A DNA stretch of 64,000 nucleotides from Paenibacillus lacisoli. Lineage in GTDB: Bacteria > Bacillota > Bacilli > Paenibacillales > Paenibacillaceae. The notes under the pieces are model-generated. The model made no database searches, was not told where the DNA came from, and was given only the letters and a program-made list of their open reading frames with translations. Made by a program: the position numbers and the translations under genes. Shown one piece after another: positions 52,558 through 61,055 of this stretch (positions within the stretch are counted from its first letter, which is position 1; every line of letters starts with the position of its first letter). The stretch is from the NCBI RefSeq assembly GCF_030580655.1, contig NZ_JAUQTB010000002.1, positions 496,001-560,000 of the forward strand, read 5' to 3'.

Positions 52558-52586
52558 ATTATACAGATTGTGCAGCAAATAATCAA
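52558..52586 (-). promoter_or_regulatory. Sigma-A promoter of the spermidine operon
   Basis: TTGATT (52581-52586), 17 bp, TATAAT (52558-52563) on the minus strand, about 45 bp before the dehydrogenase start. Confidence 0.65.
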
Positions 52587-53131
52587 GAAAAACGACAAAA
52601 AACAAGGGTTGTCCAGTAAAAACACTCATTTTCCAGATGATATCTTGTATATTCACCGAAATTCTCTAATTTTCACCTGTTTTTGGCACGAAGCCGTTCC
52701 AACCCTCTGCCTTTGACATAGCTTCTTTTCACATTTTAAAGGTTTAGCCGACAAACGCAAGCAGACCTCCCGGACGCTCATTCAGTTTAATCTATGAATA
52801 TACATTTTTACTTATTCGGACTGAACCAAGCACAGGCTGCGCCTAGTATTCCCTTAACCAATCCATTCATGACCAATCACTGAAGATGCTCTTCGCTGGG
52901 TGCTGAATCGGACCATAAATCTGATTTCAGGTGATAAATCCAGCATTTATACATAAGATCAGCGGGCAAAGACATCTTTTTTTACATTGCCTTAATCAAC
53001 TTTCTTCTATTTAAATAGAAGAAAGTTGTAAGCATCTCATAATGGATGTGGATTTTTATTCAAAAAAATACATAAACGCAGCAAACAAACGTTGTGCTTG
53101 TACAACATCCGTCTTATTAGTAACGTTGCGA
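52587..53131. other. AT-rich gene-free interval
   Basis: About 545 bp between the spermidine operon promoter and the AlaX-type gene. It contains a perfect 32-bp palindrome (52997-53028) and only very short open frames. No RNA gene or riboswitch was recognised. Confidence 0.5.
52997..53028. repeat. Perfect 32-bp palindrome
   Basis: CAACTTTCTTCTATTT is followed at once by its exact reverse complement. It lies about 100 bp downstream of the AlaX-type stop. No T tract follows on either strand, so it is not a usual terminator. Confidence 0.75.
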
Positions 53132-54304
53132 TTAGGCAAAAGATTGTGCAGCAAAATCGTAAAACGCCATCATATCTTCCGCGCTTGCAAACCCGGCTTG
53201 TGCCATCCTGTCACTGCCGCCGCCTTTACCCCGATATTCAGCCAAATGCTGTTTAAAGAATGCGCCGCAGGATTCATCGTTTCCGTTATGCGCGAGCAGC
53301 ACCTTATTCTCCCCGGTCGAGGCGAAAAGCACCACCACATCCGCCTGTTCAGTCAGCTTGGATGCGAGGCTTTGCAAATCCTTCAGCGCCTTGTCTGTGA
53401 ACACATGCTTGATCAGGCTGCCCTGCCGCTTCGCCATCAGCTTCTCCGCGAAGTAGGCATCATTCTCTGCCCTCAGGGCATTCAGTTCAGCCTGCAGCTG
53501 CTTCTGCTCCTGATCCCACTTGGCCACCCGGTCGAGGATCTCTTCCTTCGCCGTATTAAATCGGGCCGACAGGCTTCCTAGGATCTCCATCCCCGCGTTA
53601 AATTCATTCAGAGCACGGTAGCCGCATTTGAAATAGATTCGCACATGCCCCTTTTGCTTCTCCGCCTTCAGCAGCTTGATCATGCCGAGCTCGCCGGTTG
53701 CGGCCACATGTGTTCCTCCGCAGGCATTGTATTCAATGCCCTCCATTTCAACGATTCGAATATTCTCTGTCACCTTCGGCTGCTTCACCAGCGGCAGCGC
53801 GGCTGCCTCCTCCTGACTGACCATATAGCTTGTCACCTTACGGTTCATATAGATCTGGTCATTAACTTCAAGCTCCAGCATCATCAGCAGGTCCGCAGGA
53901 AGCGTAGAACAGGCCACATCGATCGTTGCATAATCATGCCCCAGATGGAAGCTGAGTGTCTCGGCTCCGCACACTTCCAGGCACATGGCCGACAGCAGGT
54001 GCTGACCGCTGTGCTGCTGCATATGATCGAATCTACGGTCCCAATCCAAACGGCATGCAACCTCATCCTTTTCAGGCAGGCGCTCGACCTTATGCAGAAC
54101 CTCCCCCTCTTCACTTAAAACATCCAGAACTGGAATCAGTTCGATCCACCCCAGGTCACAAGGCTGGCCGCCGCCATGAGGATAAAAGGCTGTCTCCTCC
54201 AGGACAAGGTAAACTCCGTCCTCCCGTTCCACCTTCCGTGTAATCCGTGTCTCCCATTCTTTTGTGTAAGCAGATTCGTAATACAGCTTCTTTGTCATCA
54301 TCAT
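53132..54304 (-). CDS. Alanyl-tRNA editing protein, AlaX-L type with DHHA1
   Basis: 390 aa stand-alone trans-editing enzyme that deacylates mischarged Ser/Gly-tRNA(Ala). N-terminal AlaRS-like segment (FYPHGGGQPCDLG), editing-site zinc motifs HSGQHLLS and CGGTH, a coiled coil (about 245-290) and a C-terminal DHHA1 domain ending RGKGGGSDRMAQAGF. GAGAGGAC precedes three consecutive ATG codons; any could start it. Single gene. Confidence 0.92.
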   Translation of the reverse strand: MMMTKKLYYESAYTKEWETRITRKVEREDGVYLVLEETAFYPHGGGQPCDLGWIELIPVLDVLSEEGEVLHKVERLPEKDEVACRLDWDRRFDHMQQHSGQHLLSAMCLEVCGAETLSFHLGHDYATIDVACSTLPADLLMMLELEVNDQIYMNRKVTSYMVSQEEAAALPLVKQPKVTENIRIVEMEGIEYNACGGTHVAATGELGMIKLLKAEKQKGHVRIYFKCGYRALNEFNAGMEILGSLSARFNTAKEEILDRVAKWDQEQKQLQAELNALRAENDAYFAEKLMAKRQGSLIKHVFTDKALKDLQSLASKLTEQADVVVLFASTGENKVLLAHNGNDESCGAFFKQHLAEYRGKGGGSDRMAQAGFASAEDMMAFYDFAAQSFA

Positions 54305-54411
54305 GTCCTCTCTCTTCCCAGACTCATTGCAACTTAGTATCAGCTTACTATAAGTGCTGCATGGTCACAAATCCACTTCCTCGCCCTTTATGCCCTCTCT
54401 CCATCAGTGAG

Positions 54412-54450
54412 AAAAGACCGCTCTGTCAGCAGAACTGACAGAGCGGTCTT
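54412..54450 (-). terminator. Terminator of the hydrolase-membrane fusion gene
   Basis: AAGACCGCTCTGTCAG and its exact complement, 16-bp arms with a 5-nt loop, then TTC on the minus strand. Confidence 0.8.
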
Positions 54451-54464
54451 AAAGAGAACAAGTA

Positions 54465-56597
54465 TTATACCAGGTTCCAGAACAGTACAGTGTTCGCAAC
54501 GGTAATCATTGTGAACAGGAACGTATTCAGGAACGCTGCCAGCCAAACGTTGTTCGTTTTCTCGAACAGTTTGCGTGCATATACAGCAGCGATTACAAGA
54601 CAAGGAATCAGCGCGAACAGCAGGATGCCGTTCAGAGCCTGCCCCGGATACAGGGCAACACCTGTCATAAAGTCTTTTCCGTATTGAGCGATGACCCATA
54701 GGATCAATCCGCCTACGTTCAGGACGATGGAGAGCAGATAGCCGCCTTTTTGGCCGCGGGTATTCGCATTCAGTGCAACTGCGCTCACGAAGTAGTACAC
54801 CAGGAAGAACGGTACATAACGGAGTGTAGTTACAAAATGTTCCGATTCAAACGTGCGTACCGCGAAGGTCCAGATCCGGAAGTCGGTTCCGAAAATTGCC
54901 TGCACTGCGAACAAAATCAGATAACCAATGACTACCGCAATCAGGGCAGTCAGCAGACTCGCTACAATGGTACCGATATTCAGGCTGATACCGTACTGGC
55001 TGAATTTCGTGCCCGCATCCTTCTTGGAGAAGTAATGGAACGCAAAGGTAACCATAGCTGTAATGGCCGCAGACACAAGAGCCCAGTATACAATCTGGTT
55101 CGTGGTCGGTTCATTAAAGAACGAGTTCAGCGGCACAATGTGATTGGCATACTTGAAGAGCAGCCACAGAATGAGTGACACGACAGCAAGCAGAGCGCTG
55201 CCAATTCCGATGTTGGTCATTCTTCTGTTCTGTCCGGATTTCGCCATGACAAAACCGAATACTGCACCTACAGCCGACAGAATGAACAGAATCATCGCAA
55301 TGATACTCAGTACATTCAGACCGCCTTCTGCTTTGTCCATCAGGGTCGGGAACAGGATAGCAGGAATCAGAGTGCTGAAGACAATTGCAATCCAATAGAT
55401 CGATTTCTGGCGTCCGCTGACAGCGGCCGATACGGTTGCAATCGGTCCTGTTGCCGCTCTGTTCAGGAACGGAATCCGCAGCAGCAGTGTTACCAGCGGC
55501 ACGATCATCAGGAAGAAGCCGATCATGGCAATAAAGTTGCTCGCTTCCTTCATCCACCAGATCTGATTGCCGGAACTCAGACTAACATTTTTCTGGTTCG
55601 GCGAAGTAACGCCGTCAAACGCATGAGCATAGAAATCAATCAAATGGCCCGTCGTTGTAGGCGAGAAGTGATTCCATGGATGTGTCTGATTTGGTGTGAA
55701 AATAATATGTTCGCCAGTCTGTCCCGGACGAACCACTTTGTCTTCCAGCTTCAAGTCACCGGAAGGAACCTGATAGAATTTGCCGGCTTCACCAGCATCA
55801 ACATCAGCTCCTAGTCCGAGGAATGCTTTGCCAGACAATGTAGCTGCAAAATTCTTGCTTGTCACTGTACCCTGAACTTTCTTCTCATCCGCATTTTTTT
55901 CCTCATCGGATTTGTTGAAGAAGAATTCATCATATTTGCCGGCAATCATGCCGACGGTACGGCTGCCGTAAGCAGCCTGCAGTTGATCCTGCGGTGCAAC
56001 CGCAGCTGCATAGGAATAGTCAGCTCCTACAGAAATACCGGTATAGATCATACGGTAGCCGGTCTGCAGCGAGTTCATTTCATCCATGTACATGGACAGC
56101 AGCGTCGAGAAGCCGCCCATGGAGTGGCCGCTTACTGCGATATAAGCATTGCCTTTGTCATCTTTTTTCGTAAAGTCCTGCTGATAAATATACTTGGCGG
56201 CGTCGAACTGGGAGTAAATCCAGAACGTACCGAACTGTTCGCCAACCTTGATGTCACCGCTCCAGCGGGAATCACCGTGGTCATACATATCCAGTGCGAG
56301 CACGATGTATCCGCGCCGGGACATTTCGATTGCAGGCGCATCCTGCATTTCCTTGGTATTCAAGTAACCATGCGTTGTAATAATGACTGGCCGCTTGTCG
56401 TCCGGCCCTGCACCATCCGGCATGTAGAGCAGACCGCTCAGCGTACCGTGATCAGCCTTGAATTTGATTTCCTTCACCTTGACCGAATAGAAAGAGGTGT
56501 TGAACATACCGGCGAGGAGGCTGCCGAGCAGGATCAGCACAAGCGACAGGGCAAGCAAACCATGCGGCTTTTTGAAAAATGAGAAAAACTTGGACAT
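54465..56597 (-). CDS. Alpha/beta-hydrolase fused to a polytopic membrane domain
   Basis: 710 aa. One N-terminal helix (about 13-31), then an alpha/beta-hydrolase domain to about residue 345. It has VIITTHGYLN (oxyanion), the nucleophile elbow SGHSMGGFS and HPWNHFSP as a likely catalytic His. About ten membrane helices fill the C-terminal half. AAAGGAG precedes the ATG. The membrane half has no family I recognise. The hydrolase would face outward if the first helix is a signal anchor. Substrate unknown. Confidence 0.8.
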   Translation of the reverse strand: MSKFFSFFKKPHGLLALSLVLILLGSLLAGMFNTSFYSVKVKEIKFKADHGTLSGLLYMPDGAGPDDKRPVIITTHGYLNTKEMQDAPAIEMSRRGYIVLALDMYDHGDSRWSGDIKVGEQFGTFWIYSQFDAAKYIYQQDFTKKDDKGNAYIAVSGHSMGGFSTLLSMYMDEMNSLQTGYRMIYTGISVGADYSYAAAVAPQDQLQAAYGSRTVGMIAGKYDEFFFNKSDEEKNADEKKVQGTVTSKNFAATLSGKAFLGLGADVDAGEAGKFYQVPSGDLKLEDKVVRPGQTGEHIIFTPNQTHPWNHFSPTTTGHLIDFYAHAFDGVTSPNQKNVSLSSGNQIWWMKEASNFIAMIGFFLMIVPLVTLLLRIPFLNRAATGPIATVSAAVSGRQKSIYWIAIVFSTLIPAILFPTLMDKAEGGLNVLSIIAMILFILSAVGAVFGFVMAKSGQNRRMTNIGIGSALLAVVSLILWLLFKYANHIVPLNSFFNEPTTNQIVYWALVSAAITAMVTFAFHYFSKKDAGTKFSQYGISLNIGTIVASLLTALIAVVIGYLILFAVQAIFGTDFRIWTFAVRTFESEHFVTTLRYVPFFLVYYFVSAVALNANTRGQKGGYLLSIVLNVGGLILWVIAQYGKDFMTGVALYPGQALNGILLFALIPCLVIAAVYARKLFEKTNNVWLAAFLNTFLFTMITVANTVLFWNLV

Positions 56598-56724
56598 AAG
56601 GGCTCCTTTACGAGCATATTGACATATTCCGGAATCAGTACTTGTAGAAAGTGCTATGTAGGGTTATGTTTATGCCAAATGCTGCTGATAGTTGATAAAT
56701 GGTGATGCGAAATAAGGCGACAGA

Positions 56725-56744
56725 CCGGCGGACAGCGCCGCCGG
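56725..56744. repeat. GC-rich inverted repeat after dhaKL
   Basis: CCGGCGG-ACAGCG-CCGCCGG, perfect 7-bp arms, 70 bp after the dhaKL stop. No T tract follows, so if it ends the transcript it is not a standard intrinsic terminator. Confidence 0.45.
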
Positions 56745-56813
56745 ACCTGCCGGATTGCTCATTACTAACTTCTTGGATTAACTGCTATTCTGATTGAATA
56801 TACCTGCAGCTGC

Positions 56814-58571
56814 TCATTTCATGGCTTGAGCAAGTTCTGTGAAAATAACCCCCAAGGCATAAGCACCTGCATCCGGATATCCGAGACTGCGGTCGCCAAC
56901 GGTTCCTGCGCGTCCCATACGTGCGACAATATCTTCCGTCTTCTTGGCACCTTCCACCGCAGCTTCTGCCGCTTTGGCAAATGCTGTACCAAAGAGATCG
57001 CCGGCTGCAGCACTTGCCGACCAGGCATCCGCACAAGGAACAAGCGCATCGATCAGTGTTTTGTCACCAACGACCGCTCCGCGTCCGAAGGAGCGCTCCC
57101 CTGTAGCCTGGATACCCTGAACGGCTGCCTGCATCATATCTGCAAATTCAGCTACGGTCAGCTTCTCTTTGCTGCCAACGGCTTTAGCCGCTGAGCGGAA
57201 AGCTGAACCCCAGATCGGACCGGATGCTCCTCCGCAGTGCTCCATAATCACCAGAGATGAAGCATCCAGGAAAGCTCCGATATCGCCGACATGGTCCGCC
57301 AGGATCTGTTTCCACTCGCGCTTCAACTGGCGGAAGCCTTTGGCCACACTCATTCCAAAGTCGCCGTCACCGGCATGAGAATCCAGTTCGCAGAAAGGTA
57401 CTTCATTCCGGATAATAACCTCGCTCATTTTATCGACCAGATAGACCATATTGTGAAGAGACAGCTCATTATTGTTAATGACCGCTGCCGTCTCCGGCGT
57501 CTCCATCGTGAACGAAGCGGTATCGGCCTTGCCTTGGGCCGGGTCTTCTTCCTCATAGCGGACCGGTTCGGATGGACCGGATACCTGGAAGGAAGGGGCT
57601 GCACTTTCCTTGAACAGCAGCGTCTTCAACTCATCATCCAGCTTCATGATGGTTACCGAGGCACCTGCCATATCAATACTCGTCATATAGTTGCCGACGA
57701 AGGACTTGGCAATGGTGATTCCCTTCTTGGCAGCCAGCTCCCGTGTCACGGAATGGTTGAGCAGATACAGTTCCTGGAGCGGTGTTGCACCGAAGCCGTT
57801 GATCAGCAGGGCAATCTCCTGCTCACCTTCAATGCCCATATCCTTGAGAAGTGCATCTACCATACGCTGTGCCAGTTCATCAGCAGGAACCAGTTTCTCC
57901 CGGCGGATTCCCGGCTCGCCGTGAATACCTACGCCGTATTCCATCTCGTCTTCAGCAATGTCAAAAGTCGGTGTGCCTTTGGCCGGAACGGTGCAGGAAG
58001 TATATCCAAAGCCGATACTGCGTACGTTCGCAGCAGCTTTCTCGGCAGCGGCTTTAACCTGTGGCAGCTCCCAGCCCTCCTCGGCAGCGGCACCGGCAAT
58101 TTTGTGAACGAGTACGGTACCGGCTACACCACGGCGGCCTACGGTATACAAACTGTCCTGTACGGCAATATCGTCCTCTACCCGCACATAATCCACCTGG
58201 ATGCCGTCTTCCTCCGCCAGGAATGCGGCATTCTTGAAGTTCATCATATCGCCGCTGTAGTTTTTGATAATCATAAGCGTACCCTTGCTGCTAGCCGTAG
58301 CTTTAAGCGCTTGGTACACCTGGATCTGGGATGGTGAAGCGAATACGTCGCCGCAGACTGCAGCATCCAGCATGCCTTTACCGACATAACCTGCGTGAGC
58401 CGGTTCGTGACCGCTTCCCCCGCCGCTGATCAGGCTGACTTTATTTTCGTTCAGCTGCTTGCGTTTAATGATTTTGTATTTACTTAGAAACTCAAGCTCC
58501 GGATGCGCCAGCGCAATACCGCGGCACATTTCCATAACTACATTTTCAGGTTTATTAATAATTTTCTTCAT
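56814..58571 (-). CDS. dhaKL: Dihydroxyacetone kinase, fused DhaK-DhaL
   Basis: 585 aa ATP-dependent kinase making DHAP from dihydroxyacetone. DhaK domain 1-330: LISGGGSGHEPAHAGYVGKG binds substrate, and the His of YGVGIHGEPG forms the covalent hemiaminal. DhaL domain from about 375: ELDSHAGDGDFGMSVAKG binds Mg-ATP, with CGGASGPIWG and DRSLGYPDAGAYAL following. A single-chain enzyme like that of Citrobacter rather than PTS-type DhaKLM. The GGAGG ribosome site lies in the end of gldA, 5 nt gap. Confidence 0.95.
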   Translation of the reverse strand: MKKIINKPENVVMEMCRGIALAHPELEFLSKYKIIKRKQLNENKVSLISGGGSGHEPAHAGYVGKGMLDAAVCGDVFASPSQIQVYQALKATASSKGTLMIIKNYSGDMMNFKNAAFLAEEDGIQVDYVRVEDDIAVQDSLYTVGRRGVAGTVLVHKIAGAAAEEGWELPQVKAAAEKAAANVRSIGFGYTSCTVPAKGTPTFDIAEDEMEYGVGIHGEPGIRREKLVPADELAQRMVDALLKDMGIEGEQEIALLINGFGATPLQELYLLNHSVTRELAAKKGITIAKSFVGNYMTSIDMAGASVTIMKLDDELKTLLFKESAAPSFQVSGPSEPVRYEEEDPAQGKADTASFTMETPETAAVINNNELSLHNMVYLVDKMSEVIIRNEVPFCELDSHAGDGDFGMSVAKGFRQLKREWKQILADHVGDIGAFLDASSLVIMEHCGGASGPIWGSAFRSAAKAVGSKEKLTVAEFADMMQAAVQGIQATGERSFGRGAVVGDKTLIDALVPCADAWSASAAAGDLFGTAFAKAAEAAVEGAKKTEDIVARMGRAGTVGDRSLGYPDAGAYALGVIFTELAQAMK

Positions 58572-58576
58572 AGCGA

Positions 58577-59716
58577 TTACTTGGCCTCCCGGCGTGCTTT
58601 GTACTCACTGGCAATACGGTCTGCGGCAATAATCGCTCCTGCCACTTCATCAACCGTAATCGGGAATGGCATGGAGTGAATGGATTCCTCAGGGATGCAG
58701 GCCTTCTCGGCTACCTGCAGCAGCTCTTCACGGGTGATGCTGTCTACACCGATATCAGCCAGGCAGACCGGCAGTCCAACTTCAAGACAGAAGTCAAGCA
58801 CTTCATGAAGCTCTTCAGTTGGTGCATTCTCCAGCACGAGCTGGGCGATGGTTCCGAATGCCACTTTCTCGCCATGGAAGAAATGGTGTGTGCCTTCCAG
58901 AATGGTCAGACCGTCATGGATGGCGTGGGCTGCACCCAGACCGCCGCTCTCGAAGCCCAGTCCGGACAGCAGGATATTCGTTTCAATAATGTTCTCGAAT
59001 GCTTGGGTCACCATATTGCTGTCGCTTGCTGCTTTGGCTTTGGCGCCATCTTTCAGCAGAGTTTCATAACACAGCTTCGCCAGCGCCAGTGCAGCATTCG
59101 TACCAACCGCAGGTGCAGTCAACCCTTCTCTGGAACCCATCGGAAGGCTTGCATTAACACGGGAATAAGAAGCCGCTGTCGCTCTTGCTTCAAAATAGGT
59201 GGAGAGTGCGTCACCCATACCGGATACGAGAAAACGGGTTGGCGCATTGGCAATAACCGTTGTATCTACCAGCACCACACTCGGGCTCTGTTTGAAATAA
59301 GCGTAGTCATCAAAAGCACCTTCAGGTGTATACAGAACAGCGGAATGGCTGGTTGGAGCATCCGTAGCAGCAATAGTAGGAACAATAATCAGCGCTTCGC
59401 CTTGAGCTACACATTTGGCAGCATCGATGGCTTTACCACCGCCGAGGCCAATCGTGCAGTGACAACCCTTCTCTTCGGCAATCGCCTGCAGACGGGCAAC
59501 CTCCTGACGGGAGCACTCTCCTTTAAAACCGCTTTCAACAAAAGTAATTCCGAACTTCTCAGCCGTAGCATCCAATTTGTCTTTGACACGATTCACGTCA
59601 TCCGGATGACCGATCAGCAGTGCGGATGTTCCGAAAGATTGTACAAAGTAACCCAAGTTCAGAATTTCATTCTCACCTTGCACATATTTAGTTGGACTGA
59701 TAAATGCTTTTCTCAT
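58577..59716 (-). CDS. gldA: Glycerol dehydrogenase (NAD+)
   Basis: 379 aa, iron-type alcohol dehydrogenase fold. GLGGGKAIDAAKCVA binds NAD, and zinc ligands are in SGMGDALSTYFEA, HAIHDGL and HHFFHGEKVAFG. It oxidises glycerol to dihydroxyacetone. ATAGGGGG precedes the ATG. First gene of gldA-dhaKL. A cre-like site lies 63 bp upstream. Confidence 0.95.
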   Translation of the reverse strand: MRKAFISPTKYVQGENEILNLGYFVQSFGTSALLIGHPDDVNRVKDKLDATAEKFGITFVESGFKGECSRQEVARLQAIAEEKGCHCTIGLGGGKAIDAAKCVAQGEALIIVPTIAATDAPTSHSAVLYTPEGAFDDYAYFKQSPSVVLVDTTVIANAPTRFLVSGMGDALSTYFEARATAASYSRVNASLPMGSREGLTAPAVGTNAALALAKLCYETLLKDGAKAKAASDSNMVTQAFENIIETNILLSGLGFESGGLGAAHAIHDGLTILEGTHHFFHGEKVAFGTIAQLVLENAPTEELHEVLDFCLEVGLPVCLADIGVDSITREELLQVAEKACIPEESIHSMPFPITVDEVAGAIIAADRIASEYKARREAK

Positions 59717-59778
59717 GTTTATATCCCCCTATGTCATAAAATTGAATTATCTAACATTTAACTAAAGTTTATAGAATT

Positions 59779-59793
59779 TTAAAAGCGTTTGCA
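59779..59793. promoter_or_regulatory. Candidate cre (CcpA) site upstream of gldA
   Basis: TTAAAAGCGTTTGCA matches WTGNAANCGNWNNCW with one mismatch (third base). It lies near a possible -35 of gldA-dhaKL (-10 TATAAA at about 59769), where CcpA binding would repress. Confidence 0.5.
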
Positions 59794-59930
59794 GTGGAAT
59801 TTGATAACAAATAATTATAATTTCTAATCGTAAATATTTGCACTCTGAATGAAACATGGTATCTTATTGTTATAAGAAAGTCCAAATTTGTACTATTTCT
59901 GCATTCGTAACGAAAGGGGCTGGATGCACC

Positions 59931-60962
59931 TTGATCAAAGAATATCTCCATATTGATAAAATCCTCGATTTGAATAAATGGAAGCGTCTTCAGGATTCTC
60001 TTGCAACTGTCACCAAACTGGCTATCCTTACGGTAGACTACAAAGGAATCCCGGTCACCTCGCACAGCAGCTGCCAATCCTTCTGCCAGAGTGTGCGCAA
60101 GGATCCGGAACTGCTTCCCTACTGTCAGAAATGTGATTCGCGCGGCGGGCTGGAGGCAGTTCGACTGAATGCGCCTTACGTTTATCTCTGCCATTTTCAT
60201 ATCGTTGATATTGCTATTCCCATTACGATCGACGGCAAATATATCGGGGCAGTTATGGCTGGGCAGGTTAAGCTGGCAGATCCGTGGAACGCGACGGATC
60301 TGGAACAGATCGCAACGACCAAGAATGAAAGCCAGCATCAGATCAAGCTAGGCGAGCTGCAGGCAGAATACGATGAGCTGCCTGTCATGTCGTATGAGGA
60401 AGTCGTAAAGATCTCTAACATGCTGTTTTTGCTCTGTAATTACATCGTCGAAGAAGCCCTGAACAAAAATCTGTTAGTAGAAATGTTCGAGAAAGCTTCA
60501 GGCAAAGATGAGACCGTCAATCTTTCCAGCATTCTGCCAGGGTATACAATCCGCAATATTGAGAGCATCAAAAAAGAAATGACCAATGCGATTGCAGATG
60601 CTTATCTGAACAACAGCAAGGCGGAGTCGCAATGCTCCAACCCGGTGCTGCAGCCAGCCTTTGAATACATTCACGCCCATAAGAGCGAGAACATCTCCCT
60701 GAAGCAGATGGCCGAGCTGTGCCATATCAGTCCGAGCTATTTCAGCCGCCTGTTCGCCAAAGAGACCGGCGAGAATTTCTCGGCCTATCTCGCCCGCCTG
60801 AAGATTCAATGGGCCAAACAGCTGTTAGAGGTCACCGACATGCCTGTGTCCCAGATCAGTGATGAGCTCGGCTTTAACGAATCGGGTTACTTTATCAAAA
60901 TCTTCAAAAAATTCGAGAATATTACGCCAGCGTTATACCGCAAGTATTACAAGGCGAACTGA
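59931..60962 (+). CDS. PocR-domain AraC-family regulator
   Basis: About 343 aa. The N-terminal PocR sensory domain has a cysteine cluster (SCQSFCQSV; YCQKCDSRGGLEA; YLCHFHIVDIAIP). The C-terminal pair of AraC HTHs is SLKQMAELCHISPSYFSRLF and ISDELGFNESGYFIKIFKK. The TTG at 59931 has AAAGGGG upstream. It is divergent from gldA-dhaKL, 214 bp away, so it very likely controls that operon. PocR domains sense propanediol- or glycerol-like small diols; dihydroxyacetone or glycerol is the probable signal. Confidence 0.88.
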   Translation: MIKEYLHIDKILDLNKWKRLQDSLATVTKLAILTVDYKGIPVTSHSSCQSFCQSVRKDPELLPYCQKCDSRGGLEAVRLNAPYVYLCHFHIVDIAIPITIDGKYIGAVMAGQVKLADPWNATDLEQIATTKNESQHQIKLGELQAEYDELPVMSYEEVVKISNMLFLLCNYIVEEALNKNLLVEMFEKASGKDETVNLSSILPGYTIRNIESIKKEMTNAIADAYLNNSKAESQCSNPVLQPAFEYIHAHKSENISLKQMAELCHISPSYFSRLFAKETGENFSAYLARLKIQWAKQLLEVTDMPVSQISDELGFNESGYFIKIFKKFENITPALYRKYYKAN

Positions 60963-60986
60963 CCCCGCTGCTGTCCAAAATGCACA

Positions 60987-61024
60987 AAAGCCAGTCGGCC
61001 CCATACGGTTCCAACTGGTTTTTG
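60987..61024. terminator. Terminator between the araC-type gene and gerKC
   Basis: AAAAGCCAGTCGG...CCAACTGGTTTTT, 12-bp arms with one mismatch, between convergent genes. Confidence 0.7.
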
Positions 61025-61055
61025 ATACTGGCACTTTGGATTATACTCCTGAGAT

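Noticed and set aside
52877-52975. 32-codon minus-strand frame in the empty interval (starts MSLPADLMYK), with a second 20-codon frame just after it
   Set aside because: No ribosome site at a good distance, no promoter, and the length is within chance for AT-rich DNA. The second frame resembles an autoinducer-like peptide only superficially.
57291-59761. 348-aa and 361-aa plus-strand frames opposite dhaKL and gldA
   Set aside because: Antisense shadows; both underlying genes have full catalytic motifs.
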